Part shown: piece after piece, positions 10,190 to 22,289 of the stretch
How positions within the stretch are numbered: position 1 is the stretch's first letter
Layout: each line of letters begins with the position of its first letter
Assembly (NCBI RefSeq): GCF_963169125.1
Contig: NC_084801.1
Span: forward strand, 113,425,061-113,489,060
Origin: Humulus lupulus
Lineage: Eukaryota; Streptophyta; Magnoliopsida; Rosales; Cannabaceae
Direction of reading: 5' to 3'
Length of the DNA stretch: 64,000 nucleotides
Translations under genes and position numbers: made by a program
The notes under the pieces: model-generated
Database searches by the model: none
Told to the model about the DNA's origin: nothing
Seen by the model: only the letters and a program-made list of their open reading frames with translations

Positions 10190-11269
10190 TGCTCCAATAG
10201 TACCAGATGTCGTGCATGCTCAGCTCGATGCTTTAAATCAGGTTGTCCAACAATTAGTTGGGAACCAAACTTCCCATATTGAGTTTGATCGGAGAAAGGT
10301 CACACCATTTGTGCAAAGAATCATGATGGCTGAGGTTCCGAGAAAATTCAAAATGCCCGTCTTGCCCAACTTCAATAGATTAGAAGATCATGTATATCAC
10401 ATGAACAAATTTGAGATACAGATGGACATCCAAAAGGTGTCAGACGATGCTCGGTGCAGAATATTTCCTGCCACTATATTCGAGACTACCCAAGAGTGGT
10501 TTTTTAAGTTCCCTCCGGCCAGTATAGTTTATTGGGAAATGTTAGTAAATGAGTTTTATGGGCCATTCTATGCAGGTCGGGTACATCCATTGAGGCCAAT
10601 TAGCTGGTCGACATACGCCAGAAAGAAGGAGAGACCCTTAGGGATTATGTTCAGCGGTTCATGCGAGCAACTGCTGAGGCCAAGATGGTTGGAGATGCAA
10701 GTAAGATGCTGGCTCTTACAACTGGGGTAAGGCGCCACTCATCCCTCTGGAACAGTTTGCGAAAGAATGGGGTAAAGAGTACCCAGGAATTTCTGGACCG
10801 AGCAGACAGGTACATCAAACTCGAGGAGGCCATTGCCAACGAAGGGAAGTCTCCCACGGACGACCAGGGCTCAAAAGGATCTCTCGTCAATGCTGCCAAT
10901 GATTCTGGAAAGACCAATGGCAACGACAAAAGTAATGGGAAGAATGGGGGAAAAAGGACGAACCACGAGTCAACAACGTCTAAGAACAAGCGCCCAAAAA
11001 GTAATAGATACGAGCCGAGGTTCACTAATTATACAACCCTGGTCGATAGCCAAGGGATGATATATCAGGCCAATCACACTACTGTTCCCTTCAAGCGACC
11101 AACTCCAATCAGGAAAGATATCTCTACACGAGATATTACTAAGTTTTGTCATTTTCATAATGACTATGGCCATGACACCAACGAATGCAACCAACTTAAG
11201 GATGAGATTGAGTTCCTTATTAGACAAGGACACCTGAGGAGGTATGTGCGAGCAGTTGGAGGTTCTTAG
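10190..11269 (+). pseudogene. gag of element D
   Basis: From ~10190 to ~10600 the frame gives a capsid domain (KFKMPVLPNFNRLEDHVYHM, TTQEWFFKFPPASI). A frameshift at about 10600-10660 moves it to the next frame, where the capsid C-terminus (AKMVGDASKMLALTTGV) and a Tat-type zinc knuckle (CHFHNDYGHDTNECNQLKDE) follow, ending at 11269. The N-terminal part is missing at the junction with element B. Confidence 0.85.
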
Positions 11270-11445
11270 CGAGAGGCTCAATGAGGCAACGAGCAGGCAC
11301 CTGTACGCCAATGCTCGCCTCCTTTACAACCAGCTCCAGTTGCTGGTACATTGCTAACCATCTGTGGAGGACCACACATAGCAGGTGATAGTGGAAGGCG
11401 AGAGAGAGATATGCCCAAACCTTACGTCATGACCAGGACATTGAA

Positions 11446-11740
11446 ATGCTGAACGTAGAGGAGCAAACCCCCAAAAAAACTCGAATAGAGGAAGAATCAA
11501 TAACTCTCTCTGAGCTTGACGCACATCATGTTCTGTTTCCTCATTCGGATCCTCTGGTTGTGGACGTCCAGATTGCCAATATGATGGTTAAGTGGGTGTT
11601 GGTAGATACAAGAATCTCAGTCAACATTTTGTATAAATCTTCACTGGAGAGGATGAAATTGTCAGTGCAAGATTTGGAACCATGCAACCAAACCATTTAT
11701 GGTTTTTTCGGCGAAGGCTCGCCCCAACTGGGTGGATCAG
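11446..11740 (+). pseudogene. Protease (N-terminal part) of element D
   Basis: Contains HHVLFPHSDPLVVDVQIAN followed by VLVDTRISVNILYKSSLERM. The equivalent stretch in element C is [12 protein letters not shown]; here the Gly after the catalytic Asp is replaced by Arg, so catalysis is unlikely. Cut at 11740 by the solo LTR; the rest resumes after 13648. Confidence 0.8.
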
Positions 11741-13643
11741 TGTAATGACCCACTACTCTAGACTTTTGGACCATTAATGAAACTATACATACAAACCTTA
11801 ATAAGACTTACATTTGCGAAAATACCATAAATTTATTAGAAACTTGTAGAAACAAAAGTTACTTTCATAAAATAAGTAGGATATGGGTACCCATTGTCTT
11901 TAAAACAAAACATAACTTAAAGTGAAAAGGAGTTACATAGAAAGTGCGGAAAGTACATGTAAAACCATAAAAAAGTAAAACAAGACTACATCCTCGAGAA
12001 ATCGAACTCTCGACTCCTTGCCTCCATTCAACATCGATACACATTCTCTAAGCGTCCACGAATCTTACTGCCTCTAAAGCTATTTTCCTGCACATAAAAC
12101 AAAAAGGAATGAGCCTCATGCCCAGCAAGGAAAATCTAACACATAGTTATAAACATAAAGACATATCATAACACTAATACATACACCTACTATAATGGCC
12201 ATTATTACTTGGGGTCCCATAGACTAAACAAGTCATATGCCCATGAGATTAGTGGGGTCCTACTAGCTAAGTAGGTCATATGCCCATAATCTATCTGGTG
12301 TCTTGTTAGTCATATGGGTCATATGCCTAAGCCTACAACATACATATTCATAACATATTTTATAACATATTTCATAACATAAAACATAAGATAACACAAG
12401 CATATAACATATAAATTCTATCCTATTTTCCTTACCAAAGTTACCGGGATAAGAGGACAGCGTTGGGACTTTTTGGAACACTCCTAAAACCATATATAAC
12501 AGGGTGAGTCTAATGAAGAAAATAGATGAAATGAATGGAATGGAAAGACTAAACCATTGAAAGTCACACTTACCAAAACTTATGTGCTCAAGAACTTAGA
12601 TTCCCTAACCAAAATAAGAATGAGGTTAGAAGACTGAGTAGAAGACTAAGAGAAGGGAAACATAACATAAAACCAATGAACTAGAGTGTGTTGAATAACT
12701 TGAGGACTTGTAGATCAATCTAACCCTCGAATTGAAATACTATGAAATCTTACTTCCCAAAGTGTTTGATAAGCTTAAGATGATTAAGCTTATGATTTCC
12801 CCACCCAAGTGTTTAACTCTCACACTCTCCTAGCACTTGCAGCTTCTGAACTTAGAGTAAAAGGTGAATAATGGCTGGGTACTAGGTCCTATTTATAGAG
12901 TTTAGGAATGAATGAATCTTAATCTTACTTGAATAAAAATAATAGCTTTTTAGGTGAAAATAATTTGAATAATCGTTCAGCAAAGGCTGAAGACTCGTTC
13001 AAAAGATGCTGGACTTATGAAGAAGTTGAATGGCTGAAAGGAAAAAGAATTCAAAAACATTTGAATTATGCTGAAGGAGGCGATATATCGCCCCCTGTAG
13101 GCGATATATCGCCTGGGCCAGTATGCCCGAGGCGACCGTGCATCGTTTCGTGTTTTCCGTATCTACGTGCTGCGATATATCGCCCCCTATAGCTACGATA
13201 TATCGGCACACGCTGAATATTTAAACACGAAATTACACATTTTTAGCTAAGTTTGAATGGAGTAAACAGCCTTGACTAAGCCCTCAACGTATTCAAAGCT
13301 GCTGACTGACCTTAAAGCATTCAAACTTTACTCCTTATTAAATTTAATCCTCAAAATACTTAATCCTTAATCACCCATTCATAACATGTGCTTAAAATCC
13401 TATTGGTCCTTATCTAAACCTTATAGTATAATAAATATTATCCTTAATATCAGTCATATAATCAAACCTTAGGTTAACATTAATATTCTTAAACTATAGG
13501 TTAAACTTAGAAAATCTACAAGTACTACTATGAGTGTCCAAATAATTCCCAGTCTGAACCAAAAATCCACAGTTACAAAGATAATGCTATAAATACTATA
13601 ATACTACTATCTAACTAGCTAAGTAAAGTTCTTGGACTCTACA
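11741..13643 (-). repeat. Solo LTR of the element-B chromovirus family, 1903 bp
   Basis: Starts TGTAATGACC and ends ..GGACTCTACA, flanked by ATCAG on both sides (11736-11740 and 13644-13648), a 5-bp target duplication. It aligns in the same orientation with the LTR piece at 4693-5622. No internal sequence of a chromovirus adjoins it, so it is a solo LTR left by LTR-LTR recombination. It carries two copies of GGCGATATATCGCC near 13080-13110 and variants near 13170-13205. Orientation minus is inferred from the match with element B. Confidence 0.9.
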
Positions 13644-13648
13644 ATCAG

Positions 13649-14325
13649 GCTTCCGGTCACAGCAGGAACTGTACTTGCGAATAGGACATTACTCACTACT
13701 TTTATAGTAGTTTGATTGTCCTTCTGCATATAATACTGTGATTGGAAGGCCTATTCTAGTCGACCTGCGAGCCGTAACCTCAGTCTGACAGTTGGCCATG
13801 AAGTTTCCAACCGACGTAGGGATAGGGTGAATGTTGAGAAACCAGCGAGAAGCACGGGAATGTCATAATTCCTAGATCACCAAGGCAAAAAGGGGCGGAT
13901 CGGGGGAAAAAGCCAAGAAAAGGTTGCTGTTAGTAGATGAAGCACAAGCCCAATTAGGTGAACATGTCACCAAATATGGTGTTGCCCAAAGTGAGATTAG
14001 AGACTTAGATCCTCGCTTTAAGGATTGTGAAGAAAATGTTGGACCAATGGAGGACCTCGAGGAGGTCCAACTAGAAGAAGCAGGTCCGACCAGGGTTGTG
14101 AAAGTCAGTAAAAACTTAGAGACAACAACAAAAAACAAACTGGTGGAATTTTTGAAGGAAAACCAGGAGGTGTTTGCCTGGTCGCATAAAGATATGGTTG
14201 GGATAGACCCAGTGGTAATCAGCCATGTCTTAAATATAAATAAAAACTTTCAACCAGTACAACAAAAAAGAAGGCTCCTCGACAAAGATAGATCAAAGGC
14301 CCTAAGAGATAAATTCAGAAGCTGA
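13649..14325 (+). pseudogene. Protease remainder and protease-RT linker of element D
   Basis: 13649-13860 continues the protease (GRPIL-like segment near 13750) with stops and shifts. 13924-14325 is an open stretch with DLDPRF and GPTRVVKVSKNLETTTKNKLVEFLKENQEVFAWSHKDM, matching the linker before RT in element C ([26 protein letters not shown]). The frame is lost before RT. Confidence 0.75.
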
Positions 14326-14329
14326 AGGA

Positions 14330-15204
14330 AAACAGATTCATCAGGGTAGCGTTTTATCCATCTTGGGTCTCTAATCTCGTACTGGTTCCCAAGCTGAATG
14401 GCAAGTGGAGGACGTGTGTGGATTTCACAAACCTTAATAAAGCCTGCCCAAAGGATTGTTTCCCACTCCCAAGGATCGACCAGTTGGTCGATGCCACATC
14501 AGGAAACAAGATTTTATCATTCATGGATGCATACTTTGGGTACAATTAGATCATCATGCATCCACCTAATGAGGATCACACTAGCTTTCGAACAGATACA
14601 GGGCTATACTGCCACAAAGTAATGCCATTCGGTTTGAAAAACACTGGTGCGACTGGTCAACCATATGTTCAAATAACTGATCGTCGTTAGCATGGAGGTA
14701 TATGTCAATGACATGCTGGTTAAGTCAAAAAAAGTTGAAGAACACATCGAGGACCTTCGAAGATGCTTCAACATCTTGAACAAATATCAGATGAAGTTAA
14801 ACCCCCTCAAGTGTTCGCTTGGTGTTGGATTAGGGAAATTTTTGGGATTCATAGTGAACTCGCAAGGAATTGAGGCTAATCCCGAAAAAATTCAGGCACT
14901 AATCGAGATGAAGTCTCCTGCCAATATTAAATATGTTCAAAGCCTAACTGGGAGGATCGCTGCCCTGAGTAGATTCATATCCAAGTCGACGGACAAGTGT
15001 GTCCAATTTTTCAATCTACTCAGGGGGAACAAGAAATTTGAATGGACAGAAGAGTGCGAACATGCTTTTCAGGTGCTAAAGACCCACATGTCGCAACCAC
15101 CAATCTTGTCCAAGCTGGTCAAAAAGGAAACTCTGTTCATCTATTTGGCAGTCACAGAATATGTTGCTAGTGCTATTTTAATCAGAGAAGAAGACAACGT
15201 TTAG
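14330..15204 (+). pseudogene. Reverse transcriptase of element D
   Basis: 14340-14690 carries the fingers/palm motifs ([43 protein letters not shown]) with stops and shifts. 14692-15204 carries the catalytic loop as YVNDMLVKSK, with the first Asp of YVDD changed to Asn, then the thumb and connection (LGFIVNSQGIEANPEK). The catalytic change plus frame breaks make it inactive. Confidence 0.85.
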
Positions 15205-15780
15205 AAAGAGTGTATTATGTGAGCAAGAGGTTAGTGGGAGCAGAGTTGCGGTATCCACCCATTGAAAAGTTAGCCTATTCCTTGATTCTGGCCTCAAGAA
15301 AGCTGCGACCTTACTTTCAGGCTCACCCCATCGTGGTGCTCACCAACCAGCAATTACGGCAAGTCTTGCAGAAACCAGAAGCCGTTGGTCGGTTATTAAA
15401 ATGGTCAGTTCAACATTTCTTATTCTCCACGAGCAATTGTGAAAGGACAGGCTCTAGCAAACTTTGTCGCAGAATTCACTAGGATCCCAATTAGCAAGCT
15501 GATGGAAGAAACTGAAAGTAAAATTCAAGTTCATTCCTGGAAATTTTTCGTAGACGGCTCTTCCAACGAGCACAATGCAGGAGCAAGTCTGATATTAGTT
15601 ACACCAGAAGGACATTGGTTCCATTGTGCAATCCAGTTTGACTTTACAACATCCAATAATGAAGCCGAATATGAAGCTCTGCTCGTAGGACTAAGGCTAG
15701 CCAAAGACATGGATATAAAGTCACTAGAAATTTATTGTGATTCCCAGCTAGTGGCTAATCAGATTATGAGAGAATATTAG
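15205..15780 (+). pseudogene. Dual RNase H region of element D
   Basis: 15205-15430 encodes the retroviral-type RNase H ([31 protein letters not shown]), already degenerate because the usual first catalytic Asp position reads LAVTEY. 15439-15780 encodes a second, archaeal-type RNase H (FFVDGSSNEHNAGAS, SNNEAEYEALLVGLRLA, EIYCDSQLVANQI) with its D, E and D residues visible. A stop at 15778 breaks the frame. Confidence 0.8.
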
Positions 15781-17246
15781 GCTAGGGGTCTCAAAATGGT
15801 TGCTTATTTGAACAAAGCAAAGGACTTATTGGCACAGTTTGAAAGGTATACTCTCCAACAAGTGCCCGCGTTCAAAATTCGAATGATGATGCCTTAGCCA
15901 TGTTAGCAAGTGCGAAGGATGCTGACACCTTGAACATAGTACCAGTTGAACATTTTTCAACACCAAGCATTCAAGCAGAAGAGTCTTCACTAGTGATTCA
16001 AGCGACAGACACATGGATGACGCCCATCATTAGATTCCTTGAGTATGGATTGCTGCCAGGGGAAAGAACCAAAGCAAGGACTCTCCAGAGGCAATCGACT
16101 CAATTCATTCTGGTCGACAGAATTTTATATAGAAGAGGGTACTCAATGCCTTTGCTACAGTGTATCTCTAAGAAGAAAGCTAAGGAACTAATGCAAGAAG
16201 TCCATGAAGGTTTCTGTGGAGATCACGCTGGGGGGCAAACTTTGTCAAAAAAGATCTTGAGGCAGGGGTATTTCTGGCCTACCATGAATGATGACTCTAT
16301 GGATTTCATTTGAAAATGTGACAAGTGCCAAAGATTCTCCAAAATACCATGAACAACCCCAAATGAGCTCAAAAAAATGCAAAGCTCGTGGCCATTCGCA
16401 GTATGGGGGATTGATTTGATCGGGTCTTTACCCACAGGAAAAGGGAATGTCAAATATGCAGTTGTTGCTATGGACTACTTCACAAAGTGGGCTGAGGCTG
16501 AGCCACTGACAACCATAACGACCAAGAAAGTTTTGGATTTTGTGGTCAAGAATATCGTGTGTCGATATTTACCAAGGAAAATTGTCTCAGACATTGGCAC
16601 AATATTTGACAGTGATCTTTTCACTGATTTTTGCGAGAGACACGGGATTATAAAAAGTTTCTCATCGGTAGCTCATCCACAAGCAAACGGACAAGTTGAG
16701 GTTGTCAACAAGACTCTGAAGGACACCCTAAAGAAAAGGCTCGAAGAAGCAAAAGAGGCATGGCCAGAACAGTTACCAGAAGTCCTTTGGTCGTATAGAA
16801 CATCTCATCAGACAGCAACAGGCCACACTCCATTTTTCTTAGCCTATGGGTATGAGGCCATGTTGCTTGTTGAGCTCAACCCACCATCACATAGAAGGCT
16901 GACATATGATCAAAGCACTAATGATCAATTATTGATGGAGTCCTTGGACTTGGTCGATGAAAGGCGCAAGCAAGCTCAACTTTGAGTAGCAGCTTATTAG
17001 CAAAAGGTCCCTCTGTATTTTAACTCTAAAGTACATGAAAGAAAGTTTAACATGCGAGATTCAATACTTAGAAGAGTTTTTCTCAACACTCGCAACCAAG
17101 CTGCTAGAGTGCTTGGACCAAACTGGGAAGGTCCTTACCAAATAAAATAAGTTCTTCAACCAAGCACATATAAACTTGCTCGCTTAAATGGAGATCTCAT
17201 TCCTCGCTATTGGAATGGAGAACACCTGCACAAGTACTATCAATAA
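15781..17246 (+). pseudogene. Integrase of element D
   Basis: 15900-16313 holds the N-terminal zinc region (HEGFCGDHAGGQTLSKKIL, FWPTM). 16377-16985 holds the catalytic core: first Asp in [14 protein letters not shown], second in IVSDIGTIFDS, Glu in [16 protein letters not shown]. The C-terminal part (VLGPNWEGPYQI, EHLHKYYQ) runs to a TAA at 17244-17246 with several stops. Catalytic residues survive but the frame does not. Confidence 0.85.
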
Positions 17247-17917
17247 ACAATCCTTTTTAAAGAAATGGCTTGTATTAATTTCACTTTTTACAAGTTTATG
17301 AACAACGGCTAGTCAGTTATATGGCTAGTCGCTTACAAGTGTAAGATCAATTTTTGATCACTCGTATAGACACGATTTTGTCCATTTATTACGAGAAATA
17401 AAAGGAACTGTACGCAGCCAGTTATTCTTGCCAATTATTGTATTTATTACAAGTATTTGCTCATTACATGTGTTGTTTTGCTATATTATTATTTTTATTA
17501 TAAGTACGCGAGCAGTAATGTTCGAAAATGACTGGCAAGTGACCGAGAACCCTAACTCCTTGATCACTTAGGGGGCATATAAGATACCAAGCAAGCAAAC
17601 CATATCAACATGTATATGTAAACACATGAGCAAATTAAGGGAAAGCATACTACAGTACTTAGAGTATTTTTCAAAATTTTTAGTTTAAAGTTTTGTAAAA
17701 TCAGAATAAAGTGCTATGCTAAGTTCGGTCGTACAGAAAAATGCTATAATATTAGAAATTTTTATAATATCAAAATGAAATTTTTTACACCGCGAGCAGT
17801 TACAACTTGGATGTAATTAACAAATTAAAAGAAAAGTTGCCTTGAGCAGCAAAATTGTCTTAACATTACGAACCGTAGTTCGTATGTTCCACTTACAAAA
17901 ATGAAAACAAAAATAAA
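17247..17917 (+). other. Spacer between pol and antisense ORF of element D
   Basis: AT-rich, no ORF. A purine run ACTTAGGGGGCATATAA at about 17567-17583 resembles a second polypurine tract; element C has a similar one (CACTTGGGGGGTATAC) at about 31273 in the same place. Confidence 0.5.
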
Positions 17918-20517
17918 TTAATGAGAAGTAGGAGGATCTGGCTGAGATTGCTGGTCAACGGTGGTCCCCGCATCATCTTCAACAGCCTCAGTGCCAGTCG
18001 CTAAGGCGATTTCAGGGGACTCTTGAGCTTTCTGTTCCTCTGCTAGATGAGCAACACACTTTGCCAGTTCAGCCTTCTTTACCTGCTCGGTGAGATAATC
18101 AAAATTCGCCACTGGATTGTTCTTTCAGAACAAGTAAAAGCAGTTGAAAGTTGCTCCCTTGAACTTCTCCATATTGCAAGAGTTGGCTTCCTTGAGCGGT
18201 TTGGTTCGCTCCTCCAGCTCAGCGGTTTCCTTCCGGTTGATCACAAGGTCATCTTGAAGTTTGGATGCTTCTTTGTAGTTCATCTCTGAAGCCTCCTTAA
18301 ACTTCTCGTTGACTGCAGTAATTTTGGCTACCGACTATTGGCATCTCCTCAGCTCCTCACTCAGGCTGGCAATTCTAGCCTCGGTCGCCTTGATCTCTTC
18401 GGCATATTTGTCCTCGATCGCCTTCATCTTCTCGGCATAACTAGCCTCGACTGCCCTCATCTCCTCAGTGAATCTAGCCTCTGTCTCCTTAGCTCGGTGC
18501 CAGCTGTGTCCGATGGTGAGGATACCCTGTGAACAGAAAAAGAAAAATAAACTTGTTAGGGGATATTAAAGAAAGTGTTGTTCGATTAGAGGAAAAAGAA
18601 GAAACACATTTACGCTGAGGACTTCATACAGTCCACGGCTGATGACCTGGCTATTCGGTAGCGGAGGAAGATGCGAGAAGGCTTCCTGGCTACGGCGGTG
18701 CTTTGAAAGCCTTTGCAACTTCTCATAAGTAGCGTTGAAGGCACTACTCAGCGAGTCGTTGGTCGAGGGTCTCCTCGCTGGTTCACGGGGGAGGCTACTG
18801 TGAGGAGGAGGAGGAGGAGGTGTCATATTCCTAGAAGGAGTGAGCGTCGGGGGAGGTGCCGGAGGATCCTCTATTCAGGCTTTTTTCTTAGAGGGATCGC
18901 TACTGCTCTCCCCACGATGCCTCTTGCTCGCCTTCTTCTTGGTCGTCAGAGCTTCAGCGTTTGTGTATATATCGAAGGCTTCTTCGGAAGGCATGAATAC
19001 AAGATAAAAACAATTTATCAAACAAAGTAGTTTGAAAATAGCAAAGAAATAATGAAAAAGGGAAATTCTAAGTAATATACCCGAGCTATTATTACTTGTC
19101 GATACATTATTTATAGAACTACTGCTACACTCACTCTCTGGCTCGAAGAAGTCTGAATTAAAGTTACTAGTCATAAATTTAAAGTTTCCATCCCTATCAA
19201 ATAAATGACAGGGGATAGGCAAGCTATCTAAGAGTGAGAAATCTATACCATTCTCGTCGGAGCAGTCGAGTACGAGGCTGGTGTACTCCGAAATTTTTTG
19301 CTTGCCCCTACCGTGTTGGGCAGGGGCAGCAGCAGCCCGAGGGTTGCTGAGGGGTTCCTGGATGGTCACTCCTATTGCTCGCCGTCTCGGGGGTTGTGAC
19401 ACATCCTGTTGCTGCTCAGGGATTTCCTCTCCAGTAGCACTCCTCGTGATGGACTCCCTCACTTCCTGGTGAGGTGCCAAAAGGCCGACCATCCTCAGAT
19501 TGCTTTCTGTGACCAGCTCCTTGACGCTCTTCTAGATATTCATCATACTGACCAGGGCTGTGGCCCTTATCTCCATCTCTAGAGTGGGTTCTGGTCGATA
19601 CCGTGGACCTAGACACAACATCAATGTTCTAAGGACGGTGAAGAAAAAACTAGCTAAAAATAAACGACCAGTGATTGAGAGATTTACCTCCTCTGGTGAA
19701 GGCCAGATTGTCGATGACCAGGTCCGTCATAAGGAAGTACTCCTGGAAGTACTTTCCTACATTGGATTTGTAGGTGATGTCACTCAGGAATATGCGAGTA
19801 GATTCCTGGTGACAGAAATGGAAAAACCCCGTGTTGTTCTGGTTAGGGTTGGACTTGAGATCGAAAAAGTAGTTGATCTTGTGCGGTGTGGGCACAGGCC
19901 ACTTCTTATGGTTGTACAGGATATAGAGTGATCATAGTGCTCTATATCCGTTGGGAGTAATTTGGAAGGGGGCGACCTCAAAGTAATTGGCCACCCCTTG
20001 ACAAAAATTCGTGCAGGGACAAGATTGCCCCTGCCTCGATGTGGAACCTCGACAAGGCGCTGAAGGCACCTCCGGGCACGTTTGCCCATTTGTCAGAGGT
20101 AGGTTTGATTAAGGAAACCCTAGGAATATCGTACTTCTTGAGGTACCTTGTCACCGTCCTAGTCGAAATGACACTAGGAGGCGCGACATACCAATCCACT
20201 TCTGGTCGAAGGCCATCGCGAAGCCGGGCTTTGAGTTGAATTTCTGGTGGTGCAATATTTATGGGTTGAGGATCATTTGAAGGACCCTCAATATCGGTTT
20301 TTGGTCGGTAAGAAGGATAATTTGGGGTTTTCTTTTTCCCATGAGTTATCTGTTTAACACAACTCATGTGTGGCTAGCGGACTAGGGCACTGGTCGTGGG
20401 GTTTTGTTGAGAAGATGGAAGGTTAGAAAAAGGAAGTGGTGGTTGTTCTTGATCTTCAAACAACAGTGCGAGAAGATCGTCGTCTATTGGCCTCTTACCT
20501 CCCCAAGGATCGTGCAT
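17918..20517 (-). pseudogene. Antisense ORF (aORF) of element D, multi-exon
   Basis: On the minus strand an ATG at 20517 opens a frame (MHDPWGGKRPIDDDLLALLF) that has one TAG after 47 codons and then continues to 19978 with a conserved-looking domain (ISTRTVTRYLKKYDIPRV, FSALSRFHIEAGAILSLHEF). It goes on in other frames near 19895-19650 (INYFFDLKSNPNQNN) and 19616-18875. GT..AG-compatible gaps near 19620-19690 and 18985-19085 suggest introns. The last ~600 bp encode Glu/Lys/Ala heptad-like repeats (EMRAVEASYAEKMKAIEDKYAE), a predicted coiled coil, ending at 17918. The N-terminal domain resembles that of F and of C in layout. Function unknown; frames are disturbed. Confidence 0.65.
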
Positions 20518-21147
20518 GAATATTTAAGAAGAGAAAAGGGAAAATGAGAATCTACGACCAATAGATAGAAGAAGAGGAAGTGTAAGGATAACATTGCTCG
20601 TGTATAAAAGAAGCTTTTATACGACAAACAACATCCTAACGTAAACACTAAAAACATGCGAAAAGTTTAGAAAAATAGATCAAAAAGTGGAAGTGAAAAG
20701 TTTTTTCAGGAAAACTTTTCAACTTCGAAAAAAGGCGGGAAAAACCTAGTTTTTCCAAAAACAATAAAATCGAAATTTTACTTCGATTTTGGGCCCTAAA
20801 AAAATATTCTTATTTCCACAGTAATTTCTAAGCCTCACCTAATGTTTTTTACTACCTATTCTATTGTGTTTCTGCGAATAAACCCGATCACCCAAATATT
20901 TTTTTTCTCAAGAACGTCAATAACTCAAACCAGAAAACTTGCAAAACTTATTCTAGAATGTATACCAGAGAAGACGAGTTCGAAAACTTACTTGAATTGC
21001 AGATTGCAAAGCAGTCGAGAATGTTGTCACTCAGAATTGATCGAACACGTCTTGGATCACCGAATTTTTTGGGTTTCTCTTGTGAGTTTTTCTGAGTTCT
21101 TGAGGAGAGAAGGATTTGGTAAAAAGTAAAAAGTTGGAAGAGTGACG
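20518..21147 (-). other. Putative leader region of the antisense transcript, element D
   Basis: No ORF on either strand that looks real. It lies between an antisense TATA box (21148-21155) and the antisense ATG at 20517. Rich in short homopolymer runs. Confidence 0.35.
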
Positions 21148-21155
21148 TATTTATA
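21148..21155 (-). promoter_or_regulatory. Antisense TATA box, element D
   Basis: TATAAATA on the minus strand about 210 bp inside the element's 3' end and ~630 bp upstream of the antisense ATG. Equivalent motifs occur in A, C and F. Confidence 0.5.
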
Positions 21156-21352
21156 CTGATCGTGGTGAAGTTAAAGAGGTAATGATGGGGATAAGTTTTT
21201 TATGCATGGAAAATCGCATTAGCCATTGAAATATTTTTGGGAAACTGTAACGGTCAAGATTTTTTACTTTTTCGAAGAGGTGCTGATAGATGTGACATGT
21301 CAGACAAAACGGTGGTCGAGTAAGTTTATTATATGCTGGTTGTAGTAAAATA

Positions 21353-21365
21353 AACTTGGGGGCAA
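21353..21365 (+). other. Polypurine tract, element D
   Basis: ACTTGGGGGCAA precedes a TG at 21366, the same layout as the tracts of A and C before their 3' LTRs. Confidence 0.5.
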
Positions 21366-22289
21366 TGCCGCGACCCAAGAACAAGGCCGCGGCCCAACCA
21401 AGAACCAGCCATTTTCCTCGATTTTACCATTTTAAAACCTTCCAAAAATCTACCCAAACATCTCCAAATTCCAAAATCAAAGTTCCCAAACATCCCCATG
21501 ATCCAAAACCCAAAAAACACAAGCTTCAATTCAACCAAAAACTCATCAAAACACAAAATCCAATTCAAGCTTAAAATCATTAAAATATTAGAACTTAAAA
21601 CTTGAATTACCTCCGATTTAGTTGTTTCCCAACTAAATCCTCCAGCTAATAAGCTTCTAATCTTCCCTAGAATCTCTATGCCTCGATCCTCGCTTGAATT
21701 CGAGTCCAAGAACTCAAGCTTCCTTCGAAAATTCGATCGAATGTCGAAAATGGAAATTTGAGGGAGAGAGAATGTTCTGAACGTTCTTTTTATTTCTTAA
21801 TAGGTTACTTCAATCTTAAGTAGCCTCAAGCAAATCCTAATGCTCAGGATCCTGAAAATGCCCCCAGGGTAAAATAGTCAAAACATCTAGAACTTTCCCC
21901 TGATCTTACTAACTCCAAATTTATCATCAAATATTTATTCCCATTACCCAATAACCCGGTAATGTGCTAAATACCCCTTGACTTACTCCGAGTCAAGTAT
22001 AAATCCCGCTGTGACTTTCCCACTAGCTTACCTCCTAGGGTCGTCTTGTGTTGAGTAACCCTAGCATAACCAAATAATAAAGAAGCACCACACATATACC
22101 ACATATATGCCAAATATGCCCAAAATGGCCAAAATATGAAAACCACCCAATTAATCAAAAATTGGTTCACATGCATATTTAATACACCTAAACATGCATA
22201 TAATCATTTAATTGGATAATAAATTAATTATGGCCCTCCCGACCTCCTAATCAAGGTCTTAAACCTTATTAGGAAATTTAGGGCATTGC
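21366..22289 (-). repeat. Chromovirus-like LTR sequence (partial or chimeric), 924 bp
   Basis: Bounded by TG (21366) and CA (22289). Its right ~450 bp resembles the right end of the solo LTR at 51270-53561, sharing CTAATCAAGG, CCTTATTAG and a final CA. The left end does not look like the TGTAATG.. start of such LTRs, and 5 bp on either side (GGCAA, TTAAC) do not match. It is either a truncated chromovirus LTR joined to element D, or the 3' LTR of D with convergent sequence. The first reading is favoured by the strong right-end similarity, the second by the purine tract just before it. Confidence 0.55.

Larger units (their letters stand above)
10180..21365 (+). mobile_element. Element D: Tat-lineage Ty3/gypsy, 5'-truncated, interrupted by a solo LTR
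   Basis: Plus-strand order is gag, protease, RT, RNase H, archaeal-type RNase H, integrase, spacer, antisense ORF, purine tract. Two RNase H domains plus a downstream antisense ORF mark the Tat lineage. The 5' LTR, leader and gag start are absent, replaced by gag of element B in opposite orientation. A solo LTR sits in the protease region. Frames are disrupted throughout. Confidence 0.85.
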
